NCBI GenBank assembly: GCA_963691655.1
Contig: OY829329.1
Coordinates: forward strand, 64,412,852-64,476,851
Direction of reading: 5' to 3'
Length of the DNA stretch: 64,000 bases
Source: Toxonevra muliebris
Lineage: Eukaryota > Arthropoda > Insecta > Diptera > Pallopteridae
Within the stretch, counting starts at the first letter, position 1, and every line of letters begins with the position of its first letter. The translations under genes were made by a program, and so were the position numbers. The notes below the pieces were generated by a model that saw only the letters and a list, made by a program, of their open reading frames with translations, had not been told where the DNA came from and did no database searches. This document shows positions 25,201 through 40,200 of the stretch, one piece after another.

Positions 25201-28200
25201 TTATGGACTATAAGAATTTTGATCAACGGAATAAAATGGTAAATGTTTAGTTTTCAAGTTATCATATTGGAGTATGAATGTATAAACTCGTATCTTTTTC
25301 GTAATTAGGACATTTATTGTGAAAAAGTGATTATAAATTTATTTTTTAAAGTATTGTCCATCGTTAGCCACAACCTTTTCCCATCTTTCTGGTAGCATAC
25401 GGATTCCGCGTCGAAAGAACTCCTCATCTTTTGAGGCTATCCACGAATCGACCCATTTTTTGAGTTCTTCGAAAGAACGGAAGTGCTGTTCAGCCAGCCC
25501 ATGTGTCATCGATCGGAACAAGTGGTAATCAGATGGAGCAATGTCTGGAGAATACGGCGGGTGGGGTAGCACTTCCCATTTCAGCGTTTCCAAGTATGTT
25601 TTTACTTGCCTTGCAACATGCGGCCGAGCATTGTCGTGCTGAAGAATAACTTCGTCGTATTTATTCTCATATTCTGGCCTCTTATCCTTTAATGCTCGGC
25701 TCAAATGCATCAATTGTAGTCGGTAGCGGTCGCCAGTGATCGTTTCATTCGGTTTCAACAGCTCATAATACACGACACCTTTTATATCCCACCAAATAGT
25801 CAGCATGAGCTTGGATCCATGGATGTTCGGCTTTGCCGTTGATGTTGATGCATGCCCGGGCGGTCTCCATGATTTTTTACGCTTTGTGTTATTGTAGCGT
25901 ATCCACTTTTCATCGCCAGTCACAATACGATGCAGAAAACCCTTTCTTTTCTGTCGTTCAATCAGCAGTTCACATGTGAAAAATCGTCGTTCGACGTCTC
26001 TCGGCTTCAATTCGTACGGCACCCAATTTCCTTGCTTTTGAATCATTCCCAATGCTTTTAATCATTTAGAAATGGTTTATTGATCAACTCCTAAAGATTC
26101 TGCAAGTTCTTGTTGCGTTTGACGAGAATCTTCTTCAAGTAATGCCTTCAATTCTTCATCTTCGAGCTCTTTCGGGCCGCCTGAACGTTCCCTGTCTTCA
26201 ACATCAAAATCACCACTTTTGAAACGGGCATACCACACCTGACACATTCTAACGTCTATAGCATAGACAGGATAAGCTTCAGTGAGTAAACGATGTGCTT
26301 CAGTTGCGTTTTTCTTTAAATGGAAGAAGCAAATTAAAACTTCCCGCAAATGTTGTTTTGTTGGCACGAAATTCGACATTTTCAGCTATAGTAAAACACT
26401 TTTGTAAAATTATGAAAATTATTTGACAGATCAATTCTTATAGTATTTTTGGCGCTCTTCGAGATAGAATAGCTGTCAATGTCAAAAAAATGGCGCGTAT
26501 GATAGATATGAAGTTGGTCACAATTACGAGTTTACAGGGTGACAATTGTAAAGTGACGCAAGTTTAATACTCTGCAGCAAGCTTTGCCATTTACCGTTAC
26601 TTTAATTTAAAAAGCAAATTCATTCATCATTGGCTTTGCTTTTAATTTCATTTGAATTTTTGTTATTACATTTTGAAATTTCCATAAAAATGGACAAGGA
26701 AAATATTCGTCGTGAAATTATGAAATTTCATTTGCAAATTATAGTAGCCGTCAAATTGCAAAGGCTTTAAATTTGTCAAGTCGTACGGTAGACCGAGCTA
26801 TTATTCGATATAATGAAACTGGGGGTTTTGGAGATAGAGACCGGGGAAAATTTTTAACAGTTGCCACTACTGGTTTAACAGAAAAAATTCGTAAACGAAT
26901 CAAGCGAAATCCAAGGCGCTCAATGAGAAAAATCGCTAAGGAAGTGGGAGTAAACCGTGAAACAGTGCGAATCATTGCAAAATCAAAGCTTAATCTTAAG
27001 CCGTACAAGCTCCGAAAAGCTCAAGATCTAACACAAAAAAAGAAAGATTTGCGACTGCAAAGATGCAAGGCGTTGCTACGCTCCTCCGTGTTAAAAAATG
27101 TTGAAAATATCTTGTTTACAGATGAACAAATTTTCACGGTTGAACAACATTTCAATGCGCAAAATGACCGAATGTGGCTAACATCATCATCGCAACAAAA
27201 TAGGACTGTTGGCCGAGTTCAAAAGCCAGGTTCCGTTATGGTATGGGCTGGAGTTTCCGCTAATGCCAGAACCCTTTTAATATTCGTTGAAGAGGGTGTT
27301 AAAATTGACCAGGTTGTTTATCGGAGCATTTTAAATGAACATGTTCTTCCCTGGGCCCAAGATACATTTGGAAATGAAAACTGGACTTTCCAGCAAGACT
27401 CTGCACCTTCCCACATGGCAAAATTAACGCAAACATGGATAAAAGATAATTTTTCTGGATTCATTACATCTCAAGAATGGCCACCATACTCTCCAGACTT
27501 GAATCCAATGGACTACTCTATTTGGAGTATTTTAGAGAGTAAGGCTTTTGCATCTCAACACCACAGTCTGGAGTCGCTGACAAATTCATTAGAGAAAGCC
27601 TGGACTGAAATTGATCAGGAAGTCCTGCGGCGAACAGTCCTACGATTTCCAGATCGATTGAAGGCATGTGTGCAGGCTAAAGGAGGTTATATTGAATGAG
27701 GTGGGGTTCAAATGAATGCTTATATATTCAGCAATGTTAACACTTAATTGTACTTAATGGAAGTACGTCCTTTTGAAAATAACTGCTGAAATGTGTGCGT
27801 CACTTTACGATTGTCACCCTGTATACATTCATACTCCCAATACATATGTATAACTATTTTATATATGATTTTGATTGAAAAAGCGTTAAGAAAAAAAAAC
27901 TAAACTTTTAAAATCAAAGCGCTCTTCAGCATATTTTCTTTAGTTATCGAGTTATACTCTATTCCATTTACTCTATTCTGTAATCTGTTTATGTAGATAG
28001 TATGATATTTTAAATATGTTTATAAACCTAATTTAAAAAAAAAAACAAAAAAGAACATTTGGCCGCAGCCAAGAAGTTTAGAAAAAAAACCTTTTAATTA
28101 TTTTTTTATATTTTTCTTTCGTTTTACTCATCTGACATTTCATGAACAGTCCCAAAATATATTGCCATATATCTCTCCCAATATTTTTTAAATGCAGGCT

Positions 28201-31200
28201 TTAAATAAATTGCGCTCAATTAGAATTATATATAGATATATATTTGTTTGCATGATATTTATACAAAAGAACCCAGCAAGAAAATTAGAAAAATTTGTGC
28301 ACGTATGTAATTCGCTTTTGCAATATTTACCCTACAACCTGTCAATCTCTACTTATATACGGATACACATAGATAACTAAATATTGTATATTGTTCAAAA
28401 CACTATTAACTTGCACTCAACTATATATACATATATATATATATATTTCTTTCGTTTCGACACCAATTCTGTGTATTTTTGTTTCCACTGCAACAACAAC
28501 AATTGTTCCAAAGATCCTTATAGTACAACACCACGCAAGAAACCAGGTTTGTGTTTTTTGTAAAGTTCATAACACCAGACAAAACAAAAAAAAAAAAAAC
28601 AAAAAAAACACCCACAAAATTAAGTCTCAAAAAGAAACAATCAACAAATTAGTGGCTAAAATTTAAGACATGTCACGTGTGCTTTGCAAATTTTTTTAAT
28701 TTGATTGAATATTCTAATTGATATCATCATCGTCTATATAAAACTACTTTAGTTTACCAAAATCAATTACTTAAATGCAATCGAATTGTTTTAGCAAAAT
28801 CATCATAAGTTTAAGCTATATTCTTATAGAGTTTTAAATATGTTTTGTTTTTAGTAAGTTTCTCACCCTCGAGTTTGACATTTTCCATCCATCAATTTTG
28901 AATTTTACATTTCACTAATTTTCAAATTCGAAAAAGTTTTTTTTTTTTATTAATTCACAATTACCTTCTATGGCATGTTCCAGGAAAAGAATTGACATAT
29001 AATAAGATAATGAATTGAAAAAGTTAGAAATTATTTTCTGTTTTGTTTTTCTTATTTTTTGAGCAATATTCAACATCAAACGTACGTTTAAATAACCATT
29101 TGTATAACATTTTTCATTTATTATTTATTAATTGTTAATTGTGTTTTTTTTTTGTTTTAACAAAGTGTATTGGGCATTAATCTCTTTGATTCTTTTGTGA
29201 TTTTCGAGCTTGAGTTTCTTAAATTGCTGTTGGCCTTCTTTCCAATCCCAAAAGACGAGAGTAACTTGAATTTGGATCTATTACAGATATGGGATGGGAA
29301 GGTCATAGTTCCTTCCTGAGGAAATCTCTTGACTTCAAACGGGGCAAATATGGCCACGATCCCATAAATTAAGTGAGGGCCATTAATTCCTTTTTTCCAA
29401 GTCGAATAAACTGACTCGGACTTTTGAGAGTTGCCAGAGCTATCAAAAAACGCAGTCATTTCAGATTATAAGTCCATAGAATTCATTTAAAATTAACTGA
29501 ATTTTCCATTCTTTTTTTGAAGTCTATGACTTATAATTCTTTTGTAAAATCATGTTTTCAAGTCATGAATACGTAGTCTCATGTATGGAGTCTCGATGTG
29601 AATACTTCATTGAATCATTTACAGTATGTAACAAAATTGAGCAAATGAAGGGACATTTTTGGGACATAAAAAATAGCCCAAAAACGGCGTCCAATTAAAT
29701 AGTAATAGCATAGTAAAGTTTTTTCAGATCCAGATGGAACAAAAGTGGAAACAAATTTTTGAAATCAGATAACTCCTTCAGGTTCCAAATGGCTCTTAAA
29801 AATACCGAAATTTCTACAATAAATTGTTATTTTTCAAAATTTTTTGGCTAAAATTTTTTTCAAGTTTCATAGCTTTTTTATTTCTCCTTATGTTTGTACA
29901 CCATAATGCAAAAAGAAATCAGATATTTATTGGTGCAGTAAGATGTACAAAGCTTGTTAGTTATCAAAAATTCAGCAAAAATTGTATGAAAAGTATAAAT
30001 TATGGTCGAAACTTCGGAACTTTGAACCTCTTGTGGCACCAATAAAAATTATCCGATTTCAAATATTTTTTTTTAATATTATATTTCTACACTCAATGAA
30101 AAAAAAGCTGTGAAATTTAAAAAAAATGTTGGCCAAAAAATTTTGAAAAATCATAATTTATTTTCGAAATTTTAGTACTTTCAAGACCCTTTTGGAGCCT
30201 GAAGATATTACCTGATTTCAAAAATTTGTTTCCACTTTTATTGATCTGAATGTTTAGAAACTTAGCTATGCTGATACTTTTTAATTTGACGTCATTTTTG
30301 TTTTTTTTTCATATCCCAAAAATGTCCCTTGATTTGCTCAATTTTTTTATATACTGTAGTTGATTTGTAGTTGTTGTAGTTGATTTGTAGTCAATTGAAT
30401 TCGTTTGCTGGTTTTACTAGCAGCCATCTTGTTATAGTTCGGTTTTTTTTATTTATTTCGGAAATCCGCCCATATCTACTTTAAAACAGCTTAAAACTTG
30501 TGGGTTATCTACATTCTATCTTAAAGTCATAGTTACTTTCTGAGTCAGACAGTTGCGATACAACTGATATATCCCTCTTGCCCAAAAACTAAATGAACTC
30601 GAAATGGGTACGACATTCTGGTCCAAGGGAGAAGGGGCAGAAACAGTAGCTTTCTTTTGTCTAATTTGTAAAGACGGATGTAATTTCTTGGAAATACCAA
30701 CTTGTTGAAGGTTTTACTACCAGCCATATTGGTAGTTTTTCATTATCCTTCACGCAGGCCATGCCCCTTAGATTCCCAAAAAAAAAAAAATGCTCTTTAT
30801 TCAGAGTGGTGAATGAGTATTAACCTAATAAAAATAAAATTAAAACTCTTTGAATAAGTTTTATTAGTGGGCAAAAACACAAAGTTCACCACTGAAAAAT
30901 TATCTAGCAAGCAAAAAAATAAAACTGACCTTGCGAGTTCTGTTTGGTGAGAAAAAAATAACTCTCATTAAAAAAATCGTTAAGTTGAAAAAGAAAAGAA
31001 AATCACCGCAAGAGATTTATTAAGTGAGAGAAAATCAAAACGAATACGATAACTTTTATTTCGTGAGCAAAAACTAAAATTCATTCAATAAATCTTTTTA
31101 AAAATTTAAAAAGAAATTAAATTCTTGAAGTCTGTAACACTAGAAGATCATGGAAAGGAAAATGCGGGGAAGGGAGATGGTGAAAAATAAAATTTATCAG

Positions 31201-34200
31201 AAAATTATCAATGATTCCAAGAGAAACAACACCGTAAAGTTTTATTGACTTTCATATCAAAATAATATTAAATACCGAAAAACTTTTAAGTCTTTTCTTC
31301 CTGGTGTAAATTTAGTTTCGAAGAATAAAAAATGGAACTCTTTTCCCCTCCCTACCGAAAACTTTGGACCCGTAATTGTAATAAAATTTTCATTCTTTCT
31401 AATTTGAGATTTTTATTTTGACCTATACCGGTGTAATTTTTTCTCACCCCAGTCATTCCCACCAGCATGGGTGAATTCAGTTTCTTTTAGACTTACGTAC
31501 CATATATCCAAATAATTATGTCCAATACGCTTTAACTAAATCCTAAGTGCATTAAATTTAATTTCAATACTGGGGAAAAAGATTTTCCACAGAATATTAT
31601 TATGACTAATGACTAATGTTTTAATAATATTTGACTAAAAAAAAAAAAACACAACACTTTTTTTTGTTGAAATAACAAATCCAAACCGATTATTCGTATA
31701 CATATGTACTATAATTTTTCTAAAAAACCAAAAAAAAAAAAAAAAAATTGAGAAAAAACTTTCGTATTTCGGCATTTCGCAACGATCGATTCTCTCACTA
31801 GATTCCATAAACTCGCTCATTCGATACCATCTTGTCTTGTTTTTTTCTTTGGTTTCTCTTCTTTTTTTTTTTTGTGTGCGTATTTTTCGATGGTACTAAC
31901 TAATCAGGTGACGAATCAGATTCCATGGGACCAGGAGGACGTCATGGCAAAGCACCATTGGCCACACCCCCCAACAAGGAGAAACGTAAACCGTTCTTTA
32001 AGAAACAAGAGACCGCCTCACCGTACGATGTGGTACCATCGATGCGTCCAGTCGTTTTAGTGGGTCCAAGCCTTAAAGGTTACGAGGTAACCGATATGAT
32101 GCAGAAGGCACTTTTCGATTTTCTGAAACATCGTTTTGAGGGTAAAATTATAATAACGCGAGTGATGGCGGATATTTCGCTAGCGAAACGTTCGATTATG
32201 AATAATCCATCGAAACGAGCGATTATGGAAAGATCGAGCAGTCGTTCCGATTGCCTGACAAAAGTTCAAGAGGAGATCGAACGTATATTCGAATTGGCGA
32301 GAACTTTGCAGTTGGTCGTACTCGATTGTGATACAATCAATCATCCGTCACAATTAGCAAAAACTGCACTAGCGCCAACAATAGTTTATTTAAAAATTAG
32401 TAGTAGTAAGGTGAGTGCATGTAAATGGGATGAGGTAATGAGTTTGAATTTAAACGTTTTAACTGTCTGATTTATAGGTTTTACAGCGTTTAATCAAATC
32501 ACGTGGCAAGTCACAGGCGAAAAATCTCTCCGTTCAAATGGTCGCCGCTGAAAAATTAGCCCAATGTCCACCGGAAATGTTCGATGTTATATTAGATGAA
32601 AATCAATTAGAGGATGCCTGCGAGCATATTGCGGAATATTTAGATGTTAGTAAATTGCATTTAAATATTTTAATTACTTAGTATGAAATGTTACTATTCT
32701 ATAGACATATTGGAAAGCCACACATCCCGACATACGGACGACTCCAATGGTTCAAAGGCCTCTGCCATCTCAGGAAGCATCGCCATCGGCGGATCAGAGT
32801 CGTATGGGTCCAACACCACCAGGTAATGTAAATGCGAATGCAAATTTACGTTCATATCTGAATTTCTAAATGCATCTTTATTCATTTTTTCATTATTTAG
32901 AAAATTACTAGTTCATTTACATTATAAATATTTATTTCTTTTCGATGATCAGCATTCAAAAATTTAGCTCCAAGTATCTAAAAATAAACCATTCAAAATA
33001 TTTTAAGCTGCAAATTCATTATGCAATATGAATATATAGCTACCATGCCCATTTTCTACTACAACTCAACTCGCGTTTCAGAACACATTTTCATTTATTT
33101 CTCAAGTTCAACTTTAACTTTTGATACATTCGCACCACACAATCTCACAGAATAATACAATACAATTTTTCTTCAAAAAAAAAAACAAAACAACTACAAT
33201 ATTCTTTCTTTTTTTAAACTATTCCCATGACTGACCACTTTGACGTTCAAATCCAAATACAAACTCCCATCGAATCGAATCGAATCTCTCTCGAAAACGT
33301 TACTCTTTCTTATGTACGAAATCACAAATTGTCTAACGATTCGTGTTTTGATTGTTCAGTTGATGGTGAAGATTATGATTTACGTGATCAGAGAGTGGGT
33401 AGCTTTGAGCGTGAGGGTAGTCGTGAGCGTGAGAGTAGTCACGAACGTGATAGGGAGAGGGATCGAGACTATTGGGATAGAGAATTCAATAGAGATAGAT
33501 CGGTACGCGATAGAGAAAGGGATATGGAATGGGAACGTGAGAGAGCACGCGAATGGGAAAGAGAGCGAGAAAGAGATTGGGATAGAGAATTCGATTGGGA
33601 CCAAGGTAAACATTATTTTAATAATTTGTTTTTTTTTTTTGTAATAATTAAAAGTTTTATAATTTTGCTTGCAAGAAAAAAAAAAAAAAAAAAAAACAAT
33701 TCAGAATGAAAAAAGAAAATCAAAAACAATTACTGAATTTGTTGATAAGTTGATAAATTCAATGAGTATCTATTTTGAATACCTACATTTACTTTATGTT
33801 AGCAATTTTATTTTAATTATGAAACATTATAGTTTTAGTGCGTTTACACTGAGAAATATTTATGCGGCACTGTAAGCATTGAATTTGTTGGCCTCGCCAG
33901 TCAAATTTTTATGTTTTAATAATGTTGAAAACTGGCAAAACATAAGACCAAATTTCACATATAACTTAAGAATTTATTAACTTTAAGTTAGTCCTTTTCC
34001 TCGGGTTCCTATTGTAAATTTATCCGACTTTTGAAAGCTTGACATTTCTTGCACTTAGAATATCACAAAACCCTACGTCTAAATTCTGATGCAACGTTAA
34101 AAATTTCATGCAAAGTTGCCACTTTCATGTTTTTCATGTTTCATTTTATAGAAGTTGATCTCAAAATCTGGCTGCCTATGAAAAGTGTCTGAAATAATCC

Positions 34201-37200
34201 GATTTAAACCCTTTCGCAAATGCGAATCTGTTTTCGTATTTACTCATCCTCATTTCTCGTTACAATTTTTGTTCAAAACAGACATCTTGAGCCTCTGAAG
34301 GCCGGAACTTTCATGAGTCACCGGTGTTTCTGTGGGATGGGTTTTTTTAATGAACTTTTTCTTTACATTTTTATTAGATATTTTTTTAAAGTTGAACAAA
34401 GTAATTTAGTACTAATTTTTCACTTAACCCTTTCTTAACCTTAAAGAAACTGGAAACGATAGAACAAAACCGAGTTCAGATTCGCATTCTTTGGCTCCCA
34501 TTTCATTGTAAAAAGGTTCTTAAAAAATTTCCATTGATGATCTTAGGGTCACCGGTGATCCATAGCAAAATTTGTATTTTCAAAAAAGTAAACAAACTTT
34601 TTAAAATATGAGAAATCATGTTTGAGTAAATATAATATTTGGACAAACTTTGTAAAAATAAAGTTAGTTAGCGATTGAAAATAGGTAAACAATTTTTGTT
34701 TTATTTTAAGTCAGTCTAGTGCCATCAATTAGGTAACAAACTTTTCATAATAAAACTTTTTTTAATAATAACTAAAGCGCAATCAATTAAGTTTTCACCG
34801 AATTTTTCGAAGATCTGTTTCAACTCTTTTCCTGTTTACAAAATATGATGAGCTTGTCTAGACAACTTTCATACTGAACTAAGTATTGTCAAAAGAACTT
34901 AATCAAAATTGCCTTCGTCGTGTTCATTCCATGTTTTAAAATAAATAATTTCTTTGATCCTTCTTCATTGATTTATAAGAATGCAATAAATATTTAAAAA
35001 TGATGAAACCCTGCATTTTGTACACCTAAAATATATTAATCAAATTTCTAATTCACCATTCAAAATTTCATAGAAAATGTTTACTATGGCACTGGCACAA
35101 CCCAAAATTGTGCAGGCCTGTTCCAATTTATAGTTTTGCTCATTTTTCTTAGATTGTAATCAAAGAAATTGATTTTATTTTTTTCAAAGAATTCGAATTC
35201 ACACTTGGCTGGATTGGCACAATGATCCAATATTGTTACATTTATAATATCAAATTACTGTTTTTTTGTTTAAATTACTGTACGTTTGGAAAATTTAATA
35301 AAACTACAGTTTTTGCCGAAAAACAAATTTATATTTAATATCATAAAAAAAGAAAAAAGTAATAACCATGGAGCCGATTATGAGGAATTCTCCTTTTTTA
35401 TCTAAGAAATCCTACATGATGGCTAATGAAATATATTCGCCCCTGATTCCAAATATATACATTTTATTTTCCCTGTTTTTTCTTTCTATTTTTCAAAAAA
35501 GTTGCCTTTTTCACTGTTTTAATGCCTATTTCGAAAATTTTGTGATTTTTTCTAAATAATAAATGCATTCTTTGGGGTTTTCTACCTATTATTCCGTTTT
35601 AATCTTTTACTATTTTTAATGGCCATATTTTTTGATTGAAATTTTTAGTTCAAATGGAAACATTTTTGTTTTTTTTACTCATTTTGTTACGAAAAACAAA
35701 ATGGACGTAAACAGATAGAAACATATTAAAACGCTGAATTTAAAAAAAGAGAAGGAGCAAATGATAACTTCTCATGTTGGAGGCAAAACAAATGATATTT
35801 ACGGCGATCCTGCCAAAATAATGCTGTTGAAAAGCTCTACAGTCCAAAATTCGAAAGAGGTTTTGAGAAATATATAAGTACAAAAATTTATGTTCAAGAC
35901 TGTTATGAAGTTCTTTCAAAAATCCGGTCCCAAGTTAGTGGAAAACCTATTTTCATTTCAAGGTCATGTAACCAAGGATAATGTTGGCCCATCGGTTAAA
36001 AATGGAAGTTGGTGGATTATGCCTGTAGAAGTTTTAGAGAAGTAAAAAGCATCTGCAACTTTATATGTTGGTCGATGATCATATATTGACATCTCTTAAC
36101 CCTTAGAAGGGCGCGTCGCGGCAAATTAGCCGCAAATTGTTTAATTTGTGTTTTTAAAATACAAATCATAGTATCCGATCGCTGCCACTCAAGTGACTTT
36201 GTAAGTTTTGAGATGCAGCTAATTTGCCGCGGCGCGCCCTCTCGTGTAACAAAAAAATTCAAGTGTAGCTTGAAGAAATTTTTTCTAAGTTATCGTTTTA
36301 ACGAATAAACATTTAAAAATAAATGTTTAAAATATATTTCAGTATCACTAGAAAGCAATCAGCTCTTTTATTTTAATGATTTTTTTGCTACAAATAAGAA
36401 AAATTGTAATCGATACTATGAAATTCACCTTGCGGCTAAATTGCTGCGGCGCGCCCTCTTGTTTAAATTGTCAGAGCGTGCCCTCCGAAGGGTTAAATAC
36501 TTTTCCACCATTTTTGGAACAGACGACCATAACACAATAAATGTATAAAAAAGAATAAAAATAAGAAAAACCATGTTTTTGGAATGTTTTCCTTATGTAT
36601 TTTAAACTTATTTGCATTTTGTTGATAAAAATTATTCTTTTGTTTAAAGATGTTATTTTTTGAAAGTCGTAGAATTTAAAATATTTTTACCGAAAAAGTT
36701 CTGAGCATAGCAGAACCTAATATTTCCAAATTACAGTATTTTTTCACTAATTACTGTCGTACTGTGCAAGGGTCAAAATTACTCCATAATAGTGGAGGCT
36801 AAAATAATAATGTTGGTTTTTGCCTAAATGTAGGCGCGAAAACTATGTCAAAATCCAAACCTTTTTTCACAGTAGGCTGAAATAGCAAGGCGCACGAAAA
36901 GTTCAAGGTCATTGAAAATTTGGAATTTAGATAACATCGCTGTTGAAAATTAACGGTTAATATTAAAAATTACAACTGCACTGCCGGCAACTGCATTACT
37001 TAGAATCTACATTATCTGTAACTTCATTACCGTCAACTACATTATCAGTAACTGCATCAACGCGCACACTGTAAAAATTTGTTTCAAAAGAAAGGTTCAT
37101 GTTTGAAGGAACTGTCAAATATAGTTATATTAAAAAATGCGTGTGTTGGCTCTACAACCGATGAAATGCGAGTTGTTATTCCATATAATCAGGTTTAGAG

Positions 37201-40200
37201 ACATTTCTACCCTAGTTCTAATAAATTGAGTGTGAGTGTCTTACTTTTAGTGTAAACGCACTATACATAATTGTAATTTCAATATTTGGTTTTTCCTACT
37301 ACACTACATTTGTGAGATTTCTTGGAAGATTAATGGTTTCTTTGATGGAACGAAACAAAAACGTATTGCTTTAGTATTCACTGCTGTTTTAACTACCTTA
37401 CCTTCTCATTATCGAAGTATAAATTATTTTATTTCTATATATATTTCAATGTGAGTTGCTCTCTATATATTTATTTAGTTAAATACCTATACATTAAAAA
37501 AAAAAAAAGGAAAAAAAAAACCTACATCATACTTATAATTATCCAACTACTCATAAATTCTAGTATTTCGAACTTACAACTTAACCCATTATTATTCATT
37601 TTGTACATACAAACTTCTATCCTAAGTTAACATAGAACTATTAGGCGTTTTATTTTTAACTTTTATTATTTTAATTAAAACCAAAAATTTTATTTTTTAA
37701 TTTTGATTTTTATTTCTATATATAGACACTTTTTCAGCTTTTACATCACGTGACATATCCGGTTCCTTTACAACAATGCTATAAAAAATAAAAAAAACAA
37801 ACCAAAACAATTTTAAAAAACTTAAAGCATTTTGTTGATTGATTTTTGTTTTGTTATGAGAAAAAAAAAAGAAAAAATAAAATCATATATACTCGAATAC
37901 TCTTTTGAAATCATATACTACTCAATTACTACTTGCTCGCAGTCTTGTACATCATCAATCAGCTTCTCCAAAAAAAACAACGTGTGACATTCACTGTTAC
38001 AGTCACAGATTCAATCAGGTGCAGAGCAGAACTTTTCGCTCCTTTACAGTTAATAGCAACGATTCGTTCTCGTAGTCTTTACTAACATAATACAAATTTC
38101 TCTAAAATTACTAATACTAATTTGTCAAAGTTTTCTAAGCTGATTCGATTTACTTAGTCGTTTTTTTTCCTTATGTGCTTTATTTCAATATTCGTACCTA
38201 ATGTAGTTTCATTTCACTGCTCTCTAACCAAATTTCTGTTACCTTGAAACAATAACTAACCTCAACTCATTTATATGTTCATCTAGAATATGCTGACATT
38301 CTGATTACAAAAAATCAATCCTGGTTACAAAAAATCATCTCTGATTTTCGTATTTGTGTTACATTTTTACTATGAAATGTTATTAAGTTTTTTTTTTTCT
38401 TTGTTTTTAAAAAAATATTATTATTTCCAGTTACACCGGGCACCGTCGTTCGTCTCTAATGAAGTGTTATTTTTTGTCTCAATGTTTTCAAAATACAAAT
38501 CTGCCATACTCAACTTTCATCCTACAAAACTTTTAAACTTTTTTTTCATTATGTTTAATATATAATTTGATGATTTACTACTATGCACTACTATTACTTT
38601 TTTGTTGTTTCCGTCATCAAAACTATATACAATAATAAATTTACTGCTTTAGTGAGTACTTAATGTTGATAAAAAGAATTCCTTTTTCTTTTCATTCTTT
38701 TATTTTGGTTTTGAAACCTAATTGTATCTAAAGTGACTGATTGTTGAGTTTTGTTTTAGTTTCCTTTTTCCTACAAAAACAAAAATAAAAGAGATAAATT
38801 TAACCGTCGAAAAAAAATTTCAACAAAAAACATTTAAGGAGAAATGGCAAAAGACTATAAATATCAGGTAAAGTTAACCCATATATGCCCATTGACTTCA
38901 ATGTAGTACCCTTCACAATGTTTTGATTCTCATTTAATCAAGCATTTCTGAGGTATACTACATGTAGGACATTGGGCATATCCGCGTTAGTTTCAAAGGA
39001 GTTGTTTTTTTTCCATTCGTGCTCAGAGAGAAAATATACCATGCTATGCTTTGAATTGGCCAGTCATATTTCTTGCTTTGCATTGAGAGAAAATATAATT
39101 CTCTCAATGTTCGTAGTAGATATAGATAGGTAATACAATTGAAACGAAATGGGATGAAATTTTTGTGCGCATCTAGATAATTTTACTGTTATAATTGAGA
39201 TGGTGAGAGAGGAACAAAGGAACGTGATTGATAGAGTAGAAGATAATAAATTGTAGAGATAGTGATTGGGGATGATAGAGGTGGTGTGGTGATAGAAGAT
39301 AGAGATAGCTGAGTGATTGGCCAAATAAAGGTGGTGATTGGGTGGATACAGGAGGAGGAGTTGACAAGGTAATAGGTTAGATTGAAGTTGTGATTACAGA
39401 TAATAGAAGTGCTTTACAGTTTATAATACAGATTGAGAACATAGCTTGAGATATTCTCTCTTTTTCTCTATATATGTTTATAAATATAAATTTTACTTGA
39501 ATTATATAAAATGAGGTTACAGCTGAAACTCTTTTTCCATTTCTCGCTTAAATAACCCAATCCCAAAGTTACATACTTACTACCTAACTGTGTTTTTTTT
39601 CAGTGTACCCTCTGCTTAAAATGTTATTCACAAAAAGTGTCGTTGAAGTTTGTTCATATTTTTTTTTTTTTTATGAAAACTGTTGCCATTTGCAGATATT
39701 TAGAAAATATATACCTAAAATACATAATAATAATAATAAAAAATGTATTTAATATTTATTTCTTTTCAATACTTTATACTAATATTTAACTAATTTATTT
39801 TGTTTTTAAGCTAAACAAGAAATGAGTTTGTTAAAATATATTCCAACATATATAATTTTTCCTTATTGAGTTTTTCGTTGAATTTATTATTATCTTAAAA
39901 AGCTTTTTGTTAAGTTTACTACTTTCCCCTTAAAAAACATAAAATAAGAATAATACAAAAGTATATTAAAAAAAATTGCGTTCGAATGCTTTGTTTCTTC
40001 TTAAGTGCACACATTTTTCAGCAATTACAATAATAAATGAATTTTATCTCTTTCAATTTTCCTTCATCCCAACTACGCATCAGGAGGTGCCTCTTATCAT
40101 CATAACCGACGTCAAACCTCCGGGCGGCATCATGAACGTGATCGTCTCGATCGTGAACGTGAGCGTGAGCGTGAACGTTTACATGCACGCGAGCGTGATC

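Larger units (their letters stand above)
25267..27840 (-). mobile_element. mariner element (~1.28 kb without the nested insert)
   Basis: TA-flanked. The left inverted end is TTGGAGTATGAATGTATAAA. The right end is TTGGGAGTATGAATGTATAA (complement) and is split by the element at 26535-27821. Subtracting that insert and its extra TA leaves 1285 bp, normal for mariner. The same terminal sequence reappears at 63974, so the family has further copies. Confidence 0.88.
33606..40083. other. Intron 8 (6.5 kb), mostly AT-rich
   Basis: Apart from the MITEs and repeats listed separately, I see only homopolymer-rich intron. There is a short array of CAACTGCATTA-like units at about 36970-37070, and a purine-rich tract at 39180-39370 (GAT/GAG/GGT mixtures). 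The sequence near 35360-35560 is open for 63 codons but has no protein-like content. Confidence 0.5.

Noticed and set aside
29157..29459. 100-codon minus-strand frame with balanced composition
   Set aside because: No motif, splice context or homologous copy in the window; left unassigned.
39180..39370. Purine-rich GAT/GAG/GGT tract as a possible alternative Ca-beta exon
   Set aside because: No frame matches the neighbouring phases without stops; reads as low-complexity intron.
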